From Verrucomicrobiales bacterium (GTDB taxonomy: Bacteria; Verrucomicrobiota; Verrucomicrobiia; Verrucomicrobiales; DEV007), in the NCBI GenBank assembly GCA_029213265.1, contig JARGNG010000001.1:62822-126821 (forward strand): DNA of 64,000 bases, given 5' to 3'. Within the stretch, counting starts at the first letter, position 1. Each line of letters starts with the position of its first letter. This document shows, in pieces, positions 36,065 to 44,204 of this stretch. The translations under genes and the position numbers were made by a program. Below the pieces are notes generated by a model, which was not told the origin of the DNA, made no database searches, and saw nothing but the letters and a program-made list of their open reading frames with translations.

Positions 36065-37390
36065 ATGTCTCAATCATCATCCGGGGAAGACCGGAATCGC
36101 AGTGGAGGCTCCCGAAGTGGAGGGCCGTCCCGTTCAAGAAATCGCAGCGGAAATCGCAGTGGAAACCGGAATCGTCAGGAGGGCGGGCGCAGCCGATCGA
36201 GTTCGCGCAGACCTGAGCCGAAACTGAGCGGCTTCCAAAAGTTTGTGAAAGCGATCACCTTCGGTCTGGTCGATCCCGCAAAATCGGCTAAGAAATCACG
36301 TTCGAGCGACCGGGCCTCGGGCGGTCGGCGTCCCGGCGACCGTCGCTCCGGAGCTAAGGAAGGAGGCGGAGACCGCTCCTCTTCCAAGCCCCGGCGTAAG
36401 CCGGTGGCGGTTGAGCCAACCACTCCCCGGCTTTACGTAGGCAATCTCAACTACGAAGTAACTGACGAGGAGTTGTCCGAAGTTTTTGAGCCCGTGGGAA
36501 CCGTGAAAGAAGCCGCAGTGGTTCGTCATGGCGGATCGGGACGATCAAAGGGCTTTGCCTTTGTCGAAATGGGCAGCCTCGACGAGGCGAAGGCGGCTGT
36601 TTCCAAGCTGAATGATCAGGAGCTGAAAGGTCGCCAGATGCTGGTGACCGGTGCGAAGGCGGAAAAGCCCCGCCGTGACAGCTCCGACAGTCGCGACTCC
36701 TCCCGGGGGGAGCGTCGTGAAGGAGGTCGGGAAAGATCGGAAGGCCGGTCCGGAGATCGTCGTTCCCGTGATGGCTCCAGTCGCGAGCGTTCCGGAGGTC
36801 GTGAGCGCAAGGGCAGAGGAGATCGTGGAGATCGCGGAGATCGAATTGAAAAGCCGACGCATCAGGTCAAGCCGGTGGAAGTGGAAGTCATCACTTCTAC
36901 CAGTCTTCTTGTCGCGAATGTGAATGCCGAAGCCACGGATGAAGATCTGGGCGACCTCTTTAGCGGAATTGGAACTGTTTCCAATCGTTCTGCCATCGAA
37001 GGAAAAGAAGGAGCCGTAACCAAGGATTTTCAAATCGAGTTTTCGGAAGTCGCCGAAGCCCAGAAGGCCGTGGAACTGCTTCACGGAAAGGCTTTCATGG
37101 GCAATCAGCTGAAGGTGACAGGTAGTTCTGGTGCTCCTCAGGCCGCGCCTGTAGAGGAGGCAACCGCTGAAGAGACTCCGGCTGAAGAAGCGAAGCCGGA
37201 AACTCCTGCCGAAGAGACCGCTGCTGCAGAAGCTCCGGTAGAGCCAGCGGTGGAAGCCGAATCTACCAAAACGGAATCCAGCGATGAAGTGGAGCAGCCA
37301 ACGATTACCGAAGAGCAACCGGAAGTTGCCGCAGAGGAGGCCAACGAAGAGTGGTCTCCCTCCGAGGAAACCGGGGAAGAAAAAAACTGA
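36065..37390 (+). CDS. Two-RRM RNA-binding protein with Arg/Ser/Gly-rich and acidic disordered regions
   Basis: A 441-residue protein with six parts: an Arg/Ser/Gly-rich N-terminus (1-50); a conserved helix SGFQKFVKAITFGLVDP (55-71); a basic linker; RRM1 (122-198) with RNP2 LYVGNL and RNP1 SKGFAFVEM; a second Arg/Ser/Asp/Gly-rich linker (200-262) with GDRGDRGDR; RRM2 (280-353) with LLVANV but a degenerate RNP1 (KDFQIEF, so weaker RNA stacking); and an acidic Glu/Ala/Pro tail (361-441). It probably binds RNA post-transcriptionally and may condense. ATG 36065 is used; an in-frame GTG lies at 36038. Confidence 0.85.
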   Translation: MSQSSSGEDRNRSGGSRSGGPSRSRNRSGNRSGNRNRQEGGRSRSSSRRPEPKLSGFQKFVKAITFGLVDPAKSAKKSRSSDRASGGRRPGDRRSGAKEGGGDRSSSKPRRKPVAVEPTTPRLYVGNLNYEVTDEELSEVFEPVGTVKEAAVVRHGGSGRSKGFAFVEMGSLDEAKAAVSKLNDQELKGRQMLVTGAKAEKPRRDSSDSRDSSRGERREGGRERSEGRSGDRRSRDGSSRERSGGRERKGRGDRGDRGDRIEKPTHQVKPVEVEVITSTSLLVANVNAEATDEDLGDLFSGIGTVSNRSAIEGKEGAVTKDFQIEFSEVAEAQKAVELLHGKAFMGNQLKVTGSSGAPQAAPVEEATAEETPAEEAKPETPAEETAAAEAPVEPAVEAESTKTESSDEVEQPTITEEQPEVAAEEANEEWSPSEETGEEKN

Positions 37391-37408
37391 TCTCCGTCAG
37401 TTCTTTTT
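37381..37408. terminator. Short bidirectional terminator candidate between convergent stops
   Basis: AACTGA (37385-37390) and TCAGTT (37397-37402) pair around TCTCCG, with an A run before and CTTTTT after, so a U-tract follows the hairpin on both strands. The stem contains both stop codons: TGA of the RRM gene and, on the minus strand, TGA of the ceramidase-like gene. The stem is only 6 bp. Confidence 0.4.
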
Positions 37409-38821
37409 CAGCTCGTCGAGCATTTCAAGCAGGTGATCGGTCAAAATGACCGACGCCTGCTTTTCCATTTTGCTGGTTCCCAGCCAGGTTTCGTAACCAC
37501 CGAGCTCATGCTGTTGGGGTGGAGGAAGGTAACCGAATCCGCCGTTGGCCAATTCCACGATGAGAGTGCGGGAGAACGGGCTGCGCTTTTTCAGGTCGAG
37601 TCCGATTTCCACGAGAACCTCGAAAGGCATCGCGAGGATCGCCTGATCTCCGATTCGAATCGCCTGGATCGCGACCTCTGTGGCTTCGGGAACTTCGTTT
37701 AGCTTCAGAGTGCGAAGAGCGTAGTGAGAAGCGAGGCGGGGTTCATTCTTCAGTTCTTCTCCCGTCATTTCGAGAATCGCTTTCGCCTTTTCGACGAGTC
37801 CCGGATCCGGCTTTCGATTTTTCAGAGTGACGCGACGTTCAAGAATTCCGACCGGTAAATCGCTTTCATATTCCAATTCCCGCGTGGCCCGCCAGGCGGC
37901 GTCGGAAACCTTCGAGGCGACCTGCCGGATTTGCTCAAAGGGGGCACGAGGAGGGCGCTTGCCGTGAAAATCGATGTTGTTGATGTCCCCGCTCGTCCCG
38001 TTGGAGAGAATCGCGACAAATTCCGGAGGAGGTGTCCGGCCTGCGAGTTTGAATGGAAGAACTCTGGCAAATTCCCCGAAGTAGTCGGCCGATACCTGGC
38101 CCCCGGGAACGGATCCCACATAGTGGAGCGCATAGTTGGCAAAGAGTCCCAATGCTTTTCCGTTGCGTCGTTGAATCGAGATCACGGCAACTTCGGGGTC
38201 CGTCGGTCCCGCCGGCTTTACAATGAGGTTGCGCGGAGGATTCATTTTCACTTTGTCGATTCCACCAAACGGATTCGGTGGCATGGATCCTTCCTTCAGG
38301 TACCAGCGCCGATTGTAAACCTCGGACGGCTCTTCATCCGAACCGAAACCGAGGCGGGCCGGTTCGAGATTTACGATGGCTGTTTCAATCGATTTTACGA
38401 TTCCCTCAAAAGCATGAGCGCGAAAGGCCACCTCGGCGGGTTCTTCACTCCCACCGGAGGCGGAAGGAGCGGAGTGGGTGTGAGTTCCCGCGATCAGCAT
38501 CTCCGTCGCTTTCCACCCGGTTCGCTTGGCCGCCTCCGCCTTGATCTCATCGAGCAGGTCCTGCTGCAGGTAGAGAATGTCAACGATCGTGATGACCGCG
38601 CGACCGTCGCCGTTGCGGAAGGCGAAGCTGCGAGCGCGAAGCGGATCATTCGCTGATTCCGCTTTCTTGGGATTAAAAGAGCCACGCAATGTCACCGGCC
38701 ATTCCGGTGGTGTAATTTCGACGGCAGCGAGTCCGGCTTCGATTTGTGCTTCACTGAGGCTCGGCAGAAGGGCCGCGGGAAAAAGGAAAGTCAAAACGAC
38801 TCGAAGGCAGGGAAATCTCAT
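37397..38821 (-). CDS. Secreted neutral/alkaline ceramidase-like protein, second copy
   Basis: A 474-residue exported protein (signal MRFPCLRVVLTFLFPAALLPS) of the neutral ceramidase N-terminal family. AGLAAVEITPPEWPVTLRG opens the domain, the zinc site reads IAGTHTHSAPSASGG (closer to authentic ceramidase than the 20162 copy), NYALHYVGSVPGG follows, and LSNGTSGDINNIDF is the nucleophile-loop equivalent. LILIVELANGG-type strands close the fold (TLIVELANGGFGYLPP). It lacks the C-terminal ceramidase domain. Physiological substrate unknown. It stands alone, convergent with the RRM gene and divergent from a sulfatase. Confidence 0.85.
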   Translation of the reverse strand: MRFPCLRVVLTFLFPAALLPSLSEAQIEAGLAAVEITPPEWPVTLRGSFNPKKAESANDPLRARSFAFRNGDGRAVITIVDILYLQQDLLDEIKAEAAKRTGWKATEMLIAGTHTHSAPSASGGSEEPAEVAFRAHAFEGIVKSIETAIVNLEPARLGFGSDEEPSEVYNRRWYLKEGSMPPNPFGGIDKVKMNPPRNLIVKPAGPTDPEVAVISIQRRNGKALGLFANYALHYVGSVPGGQVSADYFGEFARVLPFKLAGRTPPPEFVAILSNGTSGDINNIDFHGKRPPRAPFEQIRQVASKVSDAAWRATRELEYESDLPVGILERRVTLKNRKPDPGLVEKAKAILEMTGEELKNEPRLASHYALRTLKLNEVPEATEVAIQAIRIGDQAILAMPFEVLVEIGLDLKKRSPFSRTLIVELANGGFGYLPPPQQHELGGYETWLGTSKMEKQASVILTDHLLEMLDELKKN

Positions 38822-38949
38822 ACCCTGAGTCTGTGTTTGCTTGCGGTCGACCGTAAAGACATTTCCCCTCCAGATGGGGACGGGAAAACGTCATAACGGA
38901 TTCAGGTGCCGGTTTGTCACGATCGCTCGTTGCGACGTAGAGTGAGGGC

Positions 38950-40380
38950 ATGACCTTTGCCCTTCGAAGTTTGATCGTTATTGTCTCGAGCCTTTTTGCA
39001 GTCTCAGGATTCGCGGGCGATCGCCCCCATGTGATACTTGTCATGGCGGATGATCAGGGGTGGGGGGACATGGGCTACAATGGTCATCCGGTGATTCAGA
39101 CTCCGAATTTCGACGAGGCGGCCGCGAGCGGCATTCGTTTTGATCATTTCTATGCGGCTGCGCCGGTGTGCTCGCCGACTCGCGCCAGTGTTTTGACGGG
39201 ACGGAATCCGAATCGCCTCGGAGTTTACCAGTGGGGGTATCCGATTCGGCCGCAGGAGATGACGATTGCGGAAGTGCTTAAGGAAAACGGATACACCACC
39301 GGCCATTTCGGAAAGTGGCATCTCGGATCAGTTCGCAATACCAGTGAGTCGAAACCGGGCAATCACGGCTTTGACCGTTGGGTCAGTGCCCCCAACTTTT
39401 ATGAGAATGGAGGGACCCTTTCGGATGAAGGCACGGCCGTGACCTACGAGGGCGTCGAAAGTTCCTTCATTGCCGTGGGCTGCGCGCTGGACTGGATAAA
39501 AGGGGCCCTGGAGGAGGAGAAGCCGATCTTCGCCGTGATCTGGTTCGGGTCGCCTCACGGTCCCCACATTGCCGCAGACGAGGATCTTGCGATTTATGCT
39601 GACGAGGAGGAAAAGCTCCGGCACTTTTATGGCGAGATTTCGGGCATGGATCGGGCCTACGGAAAATTGGGTGAAGAGCTCGATGCGATGGGCATCCGCG
39701 ACAACACGCTCCTGTGGTACTGCAGCGACAACGGGGCTCTTCCGAAGATCGGGAGTACCGGTGGATATCGCGGCAATAAGGGACTGGTCTATGAGGGTGG
39801 ATTGTTAGTGCCTTCGATCCTTGAGTGGCCGGCCAAATTTCCCGATCATCGTGTCGTGAAGGGACGCGGGAATACCTTCGACATTTTTCCGACGGTTCTC
39901 GATGTGCTTGGAATTGAAACTCCCGGCAAACATGTGCTGGACGGCGAGAGCCTCGTGCCTCTCATTTCCGGGGCCGCCGACTCAAGAAGTCGGTCAATGG
40001 GATTCTGGCATTCCGCAAGAAGAGGCATCGGAACGCCGAGTGAGGACTGGATGCAGGGATTGAAGGCCGCTCAGGCCGAAGGAAAGGATCTTCCTCCCAA
40101 CGAAGCCGTCGTCGCGGCGATGAAGCTTTCCGATCCCGCGGAGACCGTCGAATCCGTGTCCGGGCATTCCGCCTGGATCGATGGAGACTGGAAACTGCAT
40201 CGTATTGTGAACAGGAAGTCAGGTGAGATCAGTTTTGAACTGTATGATCTCGGGAAGGATCCGAGGGAAGAGAAGGATGTGGCCGCGGATCATCCGGAGA
40301 TCGCGAAGAAAATGAAAACCGCACTGGCCGAGTGGATGGATTCTGTCATCCATAGTTTGAATGGCGGGGAGTATCAGTAG
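38950..40380 (+). CDS. Secreted sulfatase with CSPTR motif
   Basis: A 476-residue exported sulfatase (signal MTFALRSLIVIVSSLFAVSGFAG). The metal-binding start is VILVMADDQGWGDMG. The modification motif is CSPTR (Cys 74, then ASVLTGR), so Cys-to-formylglycine conversion is expected. FGKWHLGS, WYCSDNGALPK (metal Asp/Asn) and ELYDLGKDPREEKD are present. It should hydrolyse a sulfate ester in the periplasm. It is divergent from the ceramidase-like gene across 128 bases and followed by the caspase-like gene after 73 bases. Confidence 0.92.
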   Translation: MTFALRSLIVIVSSLFAVSGFAGDRPHVILVMADDQGWGDMGYNGHPVIQTPNFDEAAASGIRFDHFYAAAPVCSPTRASVLTGRNPNRLGVYQWGYPIRPQEMTIAEVLKENGYTTGHFGKWHLGSVRNTSESKPGNHGFDRWVSAPNFYENGGTLSDEGTAVTYEGVESSFIAVGCALDWIKGALEEEKPIFAVIWFGSPHGPHIAADEDLAIYADEEEKLRHFYGEISGMDRAYGKLGEELDAMGIRDNTLLWYCSDNGALPKIGSTGGYRGNKGLVYEGGLLVPSILEWPAKFPDHRVVKGRGNTFDIFPTVLDVLGIETPGKHVLDGESLVPLISGAADSRSRSMGFWHSARRGIGTPSEDWMQGLKAAQAEGKDLPPNEAVVAAMKLSDPAETVESVSGHSAWIDGDWKLHRIVNRKSGEISFELYDLGKDPREEKDVAADHPEIAKKMKTALAEWMDSVIHSLNGGEYQ

Positions 40381-40453
40381 GCCGGCCGGGTTTTTCTTTT
40401 GATCGCTGAAAGGCAGGTGTAAGATTCATAGGCGAGGGAGTTTTCGCATTCTC

Positions 40454-41893
40454 ATGAGCAGACTCATTTTCAGAAAGGCGCGGATGACGGTTGGCTTGAT
40501 TGCGCTGCTGTCCGGAACGATTACGACCGGGGTGGCGCAGCCTTCGATTCGGGCATTTCTGGTGTTCTGCAACGGCTACCCCGCCGAGGCGGGCGGAATC
40601 AATTCCAGTGTTACGACGGACAGTTACATTGTGAAGAGTCTCCTGCGTGACAATATTTCCGAGCAGGCCTGGGGGGTGACTTTGGAAATCACGGAAGTGG
40701 AAGGGGAGGAGGCGACGGCCGACAATGTGATGAAGCGGTTCGAGGAATTTTCCCGGGAAGTGTCCCCGGATGACACCGTCTACATTCATTATTCGGGGCA
40801 CGGGGTCATTCCGGACCCGACTGCCAATGAGCAGTTCCTGCAGTTCTGCGATCTCGAAGCCCGAAGCAGGGCCGAGTGGGCGGGGAAAATCGAAAACCTG
40901 CCGGCGCGGCTGAAGATTCTGATCACCGACTGTTGCTCGAGCTATCCGGTCAGGGAACTGGCGGAGGGACCCGAGGAGGTGAATCCGTGGAATTCATTCT
41001 ACTATCTCTTCCGCTTGCACGAGGGGTTTGTGAATATCACGGCAGCATCGCCCGGGCAGGACGCCTTCGGGACCGAGCGGGGCGGCTTTCTGACTGTCAA
41101 CCTCGCCTCCGACATGCAGCGCTACAAATCCTGGGACAAAGTCTTTCAGCGAACGCAGACCCGGGTGCTTCAGGAGACTTCCGATGAAATCAGAAGTCTC
41201 GGTGATCCGGCGCTGCAGCCGCAGCGCCCCCTCGCCTACAGCCTCGCAAGCCCTTCCTTCGACGAACGGAATCCGGATGCTTCGGTGCCCCGAACTGTGA
41301 AATTTATCATCCCGGATTCTGATACGCGAATCATTGGCGAAGACGAGTTGATGGGGATGACTCTTCATCAACTCTACTTTGCCCGGAACGAGATAGTCGC
41401 AAGACACGGCTTTGATTTCTCCACGCCACTCTTGAACTACTACTTCGGCGACCGGTTCTGGTATGAGCGGAAAGAGGGCGAGAAGAACCCCCGCTTGTCC
41501 GACGTGGAGGAAGCGAACATTGATGCCATAGTGAAGGTGGAAAAGCAAAAGGGAGGCCCCTTTGCCCCTCATGGAAACGTCGTGATCACCGGGCTCGACA
41601 TCGGGGTGGATACAGTGCCCGATTTATTTCCATATTCTTCCAGTGAGCCTCTTTCCCGGGTTGCGGTTCAGAATCTGTCATTGCGGGATCTTTCCATTGC
41701 GAGAAACGAAATCTTTGCCCGACACGGCTATCCATTTAAGTCGAGGGAGCTACAGGAGTTCTTCGGCCGCAAGCCCTACTATGTGCGCGAGGCTTCTGCG
41801 ACCGACCCGAGTCTCAGCGCCGTGGAAGAGCAGAACCTCTGGCTGATTCGTAAAATCGAAAGGCTCAAGGGCGGTCCCTACAAGTGGGAGTAG
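40454..41893 (+). CDS. Secreted caspase-like protease with two YARHG domains
   Basis: A 479-residue protein with a hydrophobic signal (about 11-28, MTVGLIALLSGTITTGVA). A caspase-like (C14) domain spans about 33-270: FLVFCNGYP first strand, catalytic His in HYSGHG (112-117) and catalytic Cys in LITDCCSS (157-163, Cys 160 or 161), then NITAASPGQDAF. Two YARHG domains follow, at about 305-365 (FARNEIVARHGF, then YFGDRFWY) and 412-470 (IARNEIFARHGY, then FFGRKPYY). YARHG is an extracellular domain thought to bind peptidoglycan or cell walls. Both dyad residues are present, so activity is plausible. Start 40454; Met 11 (40484) is an alternative. Confidence 0.85.
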   Translation: MSRLIFRKARMTVGLIALLSGTITTGVAQPSIRAFLVFCNGYPAEAGGINSSVTTDSYIVKSLLRDNISEQAWGVTLEITEVEGEEATADNVMKRFEEFSREVSPDDTVYIHYSGHGVIPDPTANEQFLQFCDLEARSRAEWAGKIENLPARLKILITDCCSSYPVRELAEGPEEVNPWNSFYYLFRLHEGFVNITAASPGQDAFGTERGGFLTVNLASDMQRYKSWDKVFQRTQTRVLQETSDEIRSLGDPALQPQRPLAYSLASPSFDERNPDASVPRTVKFIIPDSDTRIIGEDELMGMTLHQLYFARNEIVARHGFDFSTPLLNYYFGDRFWYERKEGEKNPRLSDVEEANIDAIVKVEKQKGGPFAPHGNVVITGLDIGVDTVPDLFPYSSSEPLSRVAVQNLSLRDLSIARNEIFARHGYPFKSRELQEFFGRKPYYVREASATDPSLSAVEEQNLWLIRKIERLKGGPYKWE

Positions 41894-42171
41894 CGAACTC
41901 TCCGGATTCGCTGACCGCAGGGAGTTTCTGGTCTCTCTCCTTTTTCGATTGCGCACTACTGGAAATCGCCGTAATCCTCAAGCAGATACATGAATCTTTC
42001 ACTTCACCTCAAACGAATTCCCGTCATTGGCGCTGTCGCCGTTTTGGCGTGGCGAGGTATTGGCATTCGCTGATTCCGACTCGAGGTTTGATTTTCTGTC
42101 TTCGCATTTTTGTATCTGTTTTCTCCCGCGTTTTGGAATGATCGACCTCCCGGTTCGAGGCCTTCTTTCCT

Positions 42172-43074
42172 ATGAAAACGCAAACTCCTGATCTCACGAC
42201 TCTTCCCGCAGCGACGATTCGCCGCGGGATCATCGTGATGTCGATTTCGGTTTCGGCGTTCACGGTGAATACGCTTTTGCTCCGCTACCTTTCGGGTGCT
42301 TCGCGCGGAATCCCGCCGGAAGTTCCGCTCCTCTTCCGGGCGGCGGTGGGAATGCTCATCGTGCTTCTGTTTTTTCGGGGGAGGAGACCGACGCGGATCA
42401 AGCCGGTCTTCACGCAGCGGCTTCTCATCCTGAGGGGAATTACCGGACTACTCGGGACGGCAGCCTACTACTGGACGGTGCCGCAACTGGGTGCTGGGAT
42501 GGCGACCTTGATCTGCAATACCTATGTGATCTTCGCATCGATCATTGCGGTATTGGCTCTCGGGGAAAAATTGACGAAAACGCGTTTTGCCTGGCTGGCT
42601 GCCGCCTTTGTCGGAATTGTGCTTTTGATAGGTCCGAATGCGGAGGTGGAGGGGTTTTCCTTCGGCGTCTACGAATGGATAGCCCTCGCGGGCGCGATCC
42701 TTGCAGCCTGGTCGGTTGTGTTGGTGAGGCGGTTGGTTGCGGATCATTCTATCGGAACGATCTACCTTGCTCAGTGCGTCTGGATTTTTCTTCCCCTGGT
42801 TTTTGTCGCGGGTCCCCTGCTTCCGGATCTCGAACCCAATGATTGGGCCCTGCTGATCGCTGCAGCGGTTGCGGCCGGATTTGGTCAGCTTTCCATGAAC
42901 GAGGGGTATCGTTGCCTTTCCGTATCGAACGGCGCGTCGATGCAGATGCTCTGGCCCGTCGCGACGACCTTCGGTGGTTGGATTCTCTTCGAAGAGTATT
43001 TGATACCTCTGCAGATTGTCGGAGCCATCCTGATCCTTGCTTCGATCTTGCGTATGTCAGGTTCGAAGGCCTGA
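42172..43074 (+). CDS. EamA/DMT family transporter
   Basis: A 300-residue inner-membrane protein with ten hydrophobic helices in two EamA repeats. Typical pieces are LLFRAAVGMLIVLLFF, YWTVPQLGAGMATLICNTYVIF with the following ALGEKLTKTRFAW, and in the second half AWSVVLVRRL and LFEEYLIPLQIVGAILI. The family exports metabolites or imports nucleotide-sugar-like solutes; substrate unknown. It follows a 278-base spacer in which I see no supported gene, and its stop lies 2 bases from the ROK regulator's stop (convergent). Confidence 0.9.
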   Translation: MKTQTPDLTTLPAATIRRGIIVMSISVSAFTVNTLLLRYLSGASRGIPPEVPLLFRAAVGMLIVLLFFRGRRPTRIKPVFTQRLLILRGITGLLGTAAYYWTVPQLGAGMATLICNTYVIFASIIAVLALGEKLTKTRFAWLAAAFVGIVLLIGPNAEVEGFSFGVYEWIALAGAILAAWSVVLVRRLVADHSIGTIYLAQCVWIFLPLVFVAGPLLPDLEPNDWALLIAAAVAAGFGQLSMNEGYRCLSVSNGASMQMLWPVATTFGGWILFEEYLIPLQIVGAILILASILRMSGSKA

Positions 43075-43076
43075 GC

Positions 43077-44180
43077 TCAAACGGCTTCGGGACGATAGTC
43101 CTGAGCGGCAAGCGCAGCGGCTCCGTGGGCTCCGGAGAACTCTCCTTTGAAAGCAAACCGGATCTCCGGGGCGGGGAAATAGTGATCCGCCAGGTTGATC
43201 GCTACCTCCCTGCGGAGAGAATTCAGATAGACTTCCCCCAACTCATTGAAGGCTCCCGCGACAATGACGAGTTCGGGATCGGAGAGCTGGACGAGGCGGG
43301 CAATGGCGTCGGCGTGGTGCGACACGATGATTTCCAATTCTTTCCTTTCTCTGCTTTGGCATCCCTGAACAAATTCTGCCCATTCGTCAGGAGTAGTTTC
43401 CCCGTCTTTTCCAATTCGTCGAACGGTAGCCTCGTCCTCGAGCCAGGCTCTTGATTTCCCCATGATTCCGGGAACGGTCCATCCGCGAATTTCGCCGGCC
43501 GTCTCGTGATGCCCGCGAAGAATTCTTCCATCGGAGATTACCGCAGTGGAGATTCCCGTCCGAACACTGAGACAGACGAGGTTCTCGATCGCTGCCGGAT
43601 TGCCGAGCCAATATTCTCCCAGGGCAATGGTACGGGTGTTGTTTTCAATGGAAAGGCGTTCGATCGGAATCTCCAATTCAGATGCGAGATCCACATTTTC
43701 CCAGTCTCGAATGTAAGGGTATCCAAGGGCGATTCGCTCCTCTTGCCGCACCCGGCCGGGGACGCCGATTCCATAGCCCAGGATCGGGGTGGGGGACCGG
43801 GAGGAAACCTCCTCCGCGATTTCCCGTAGCAGGGCGAGAACTGCATTTTTCGTCGGATGAGGGGGGAGCTGAATCCGTTTTTCCAGAATCGTTTTCTGAG
43901 CAAAGTCGACCAGAGCAACAAAAAGAAAGCGGGCATCAAAGTCGAAGCCGAGAAACGCCCCGTGATTTCCACAAAGCTCGAGAAACCGCTTCGGTCGGCC
44001 CACTCCGGATTTCTCCTCGATTCCCTTTTCGCGGATCAGTCCCCGTTCGATCAGGCTGTCGACCCGGCGACCGGCGGTGGAGCGGGCTACATCGAGTCGC
44101 ACAGCGAGATCCCGGCGCGAGATTTCGCTGGCCTTCCGGAGCTCCCGGACGATGAGGCCTTCCAGCGTTGCCGGATCCAT
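43077..44180 (-). CDS. ROK-family transcriptional regulator with degenerate kinase site
   Basis: A 367-residue regulator: an N-terminal winged helix (1-65, ISRRDLAVRLDVARSTAGRRVDS) followed by a ROK actin-like domain (FLGFDFDARFLFVAL, GYGIGVPGRV). In sugar kinases of the family the catalytic Asp sits in an ND pair; here it reads ENNT (179-182), and the GEIGH/CxCGxxGC zinc site is replaced by GEIRGW with no cysteines. So it should sense a sugar without phosphorylating it or binding zinc. It is the last gene of a minus-strand set with an MFS transporter and Gfo/Idh enzyme, and is the likely regulator of the 43-50 kb locus. Confidence 0.85.
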   Translation of the reverse strand: MDPATLEGLIVRELRKASEISRRDLAVRLDVARSTAGRRVDSLIERGLIREKGIEEKSGVGRPKRFLELCGNHGAFLGFDFDARFLFVALVDFAQKTILEKRIQLPPHPTKNAVLALLREIAEEVSSRSPTPILGYGIGVPGRVRQEERIALGYPYIRDWENVDLASELEIPIERLSIENNTRTIALGEYWLGNPAAIENLVCLSVRTGISTAVISDGRILRGHHETAGEIRGWTVPGIMGKSRAWLEDEATVRRIGKDGETTPDEWAEFVQGCQSRERKELEIIVSHHADAIARLVQLSDPELVIVAGAFNELGEVYLNSLRREVAINLADHYFPAPEIRFAFKGEFSGAHGAAALAAQDYRPEAV

Positions 44181-44204
44181 TGGGAATGGTTGGCTGCCCT
44201 TCCT

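Noticed and set aside
124-41893. Bax-inhibitor-1 protein and caspase-like protein as parts of one cell-death system
   Set aside because: They lie 40 kb apart in unrelated contexts; the BI-1 family is widespread in bacteria with Ca2+/pH roles, and nothing links the two.
41894-42171. Possible small genes between the caspase-like and EamA genes
   Set aside because: The 85-codon frame at 41884-42141 overlaps the caspase gene end and has no conserved look or ribosome-binding site; a weak 7-bp hairpin near 41897-41927 has a 17-base loop and is too poor to call.
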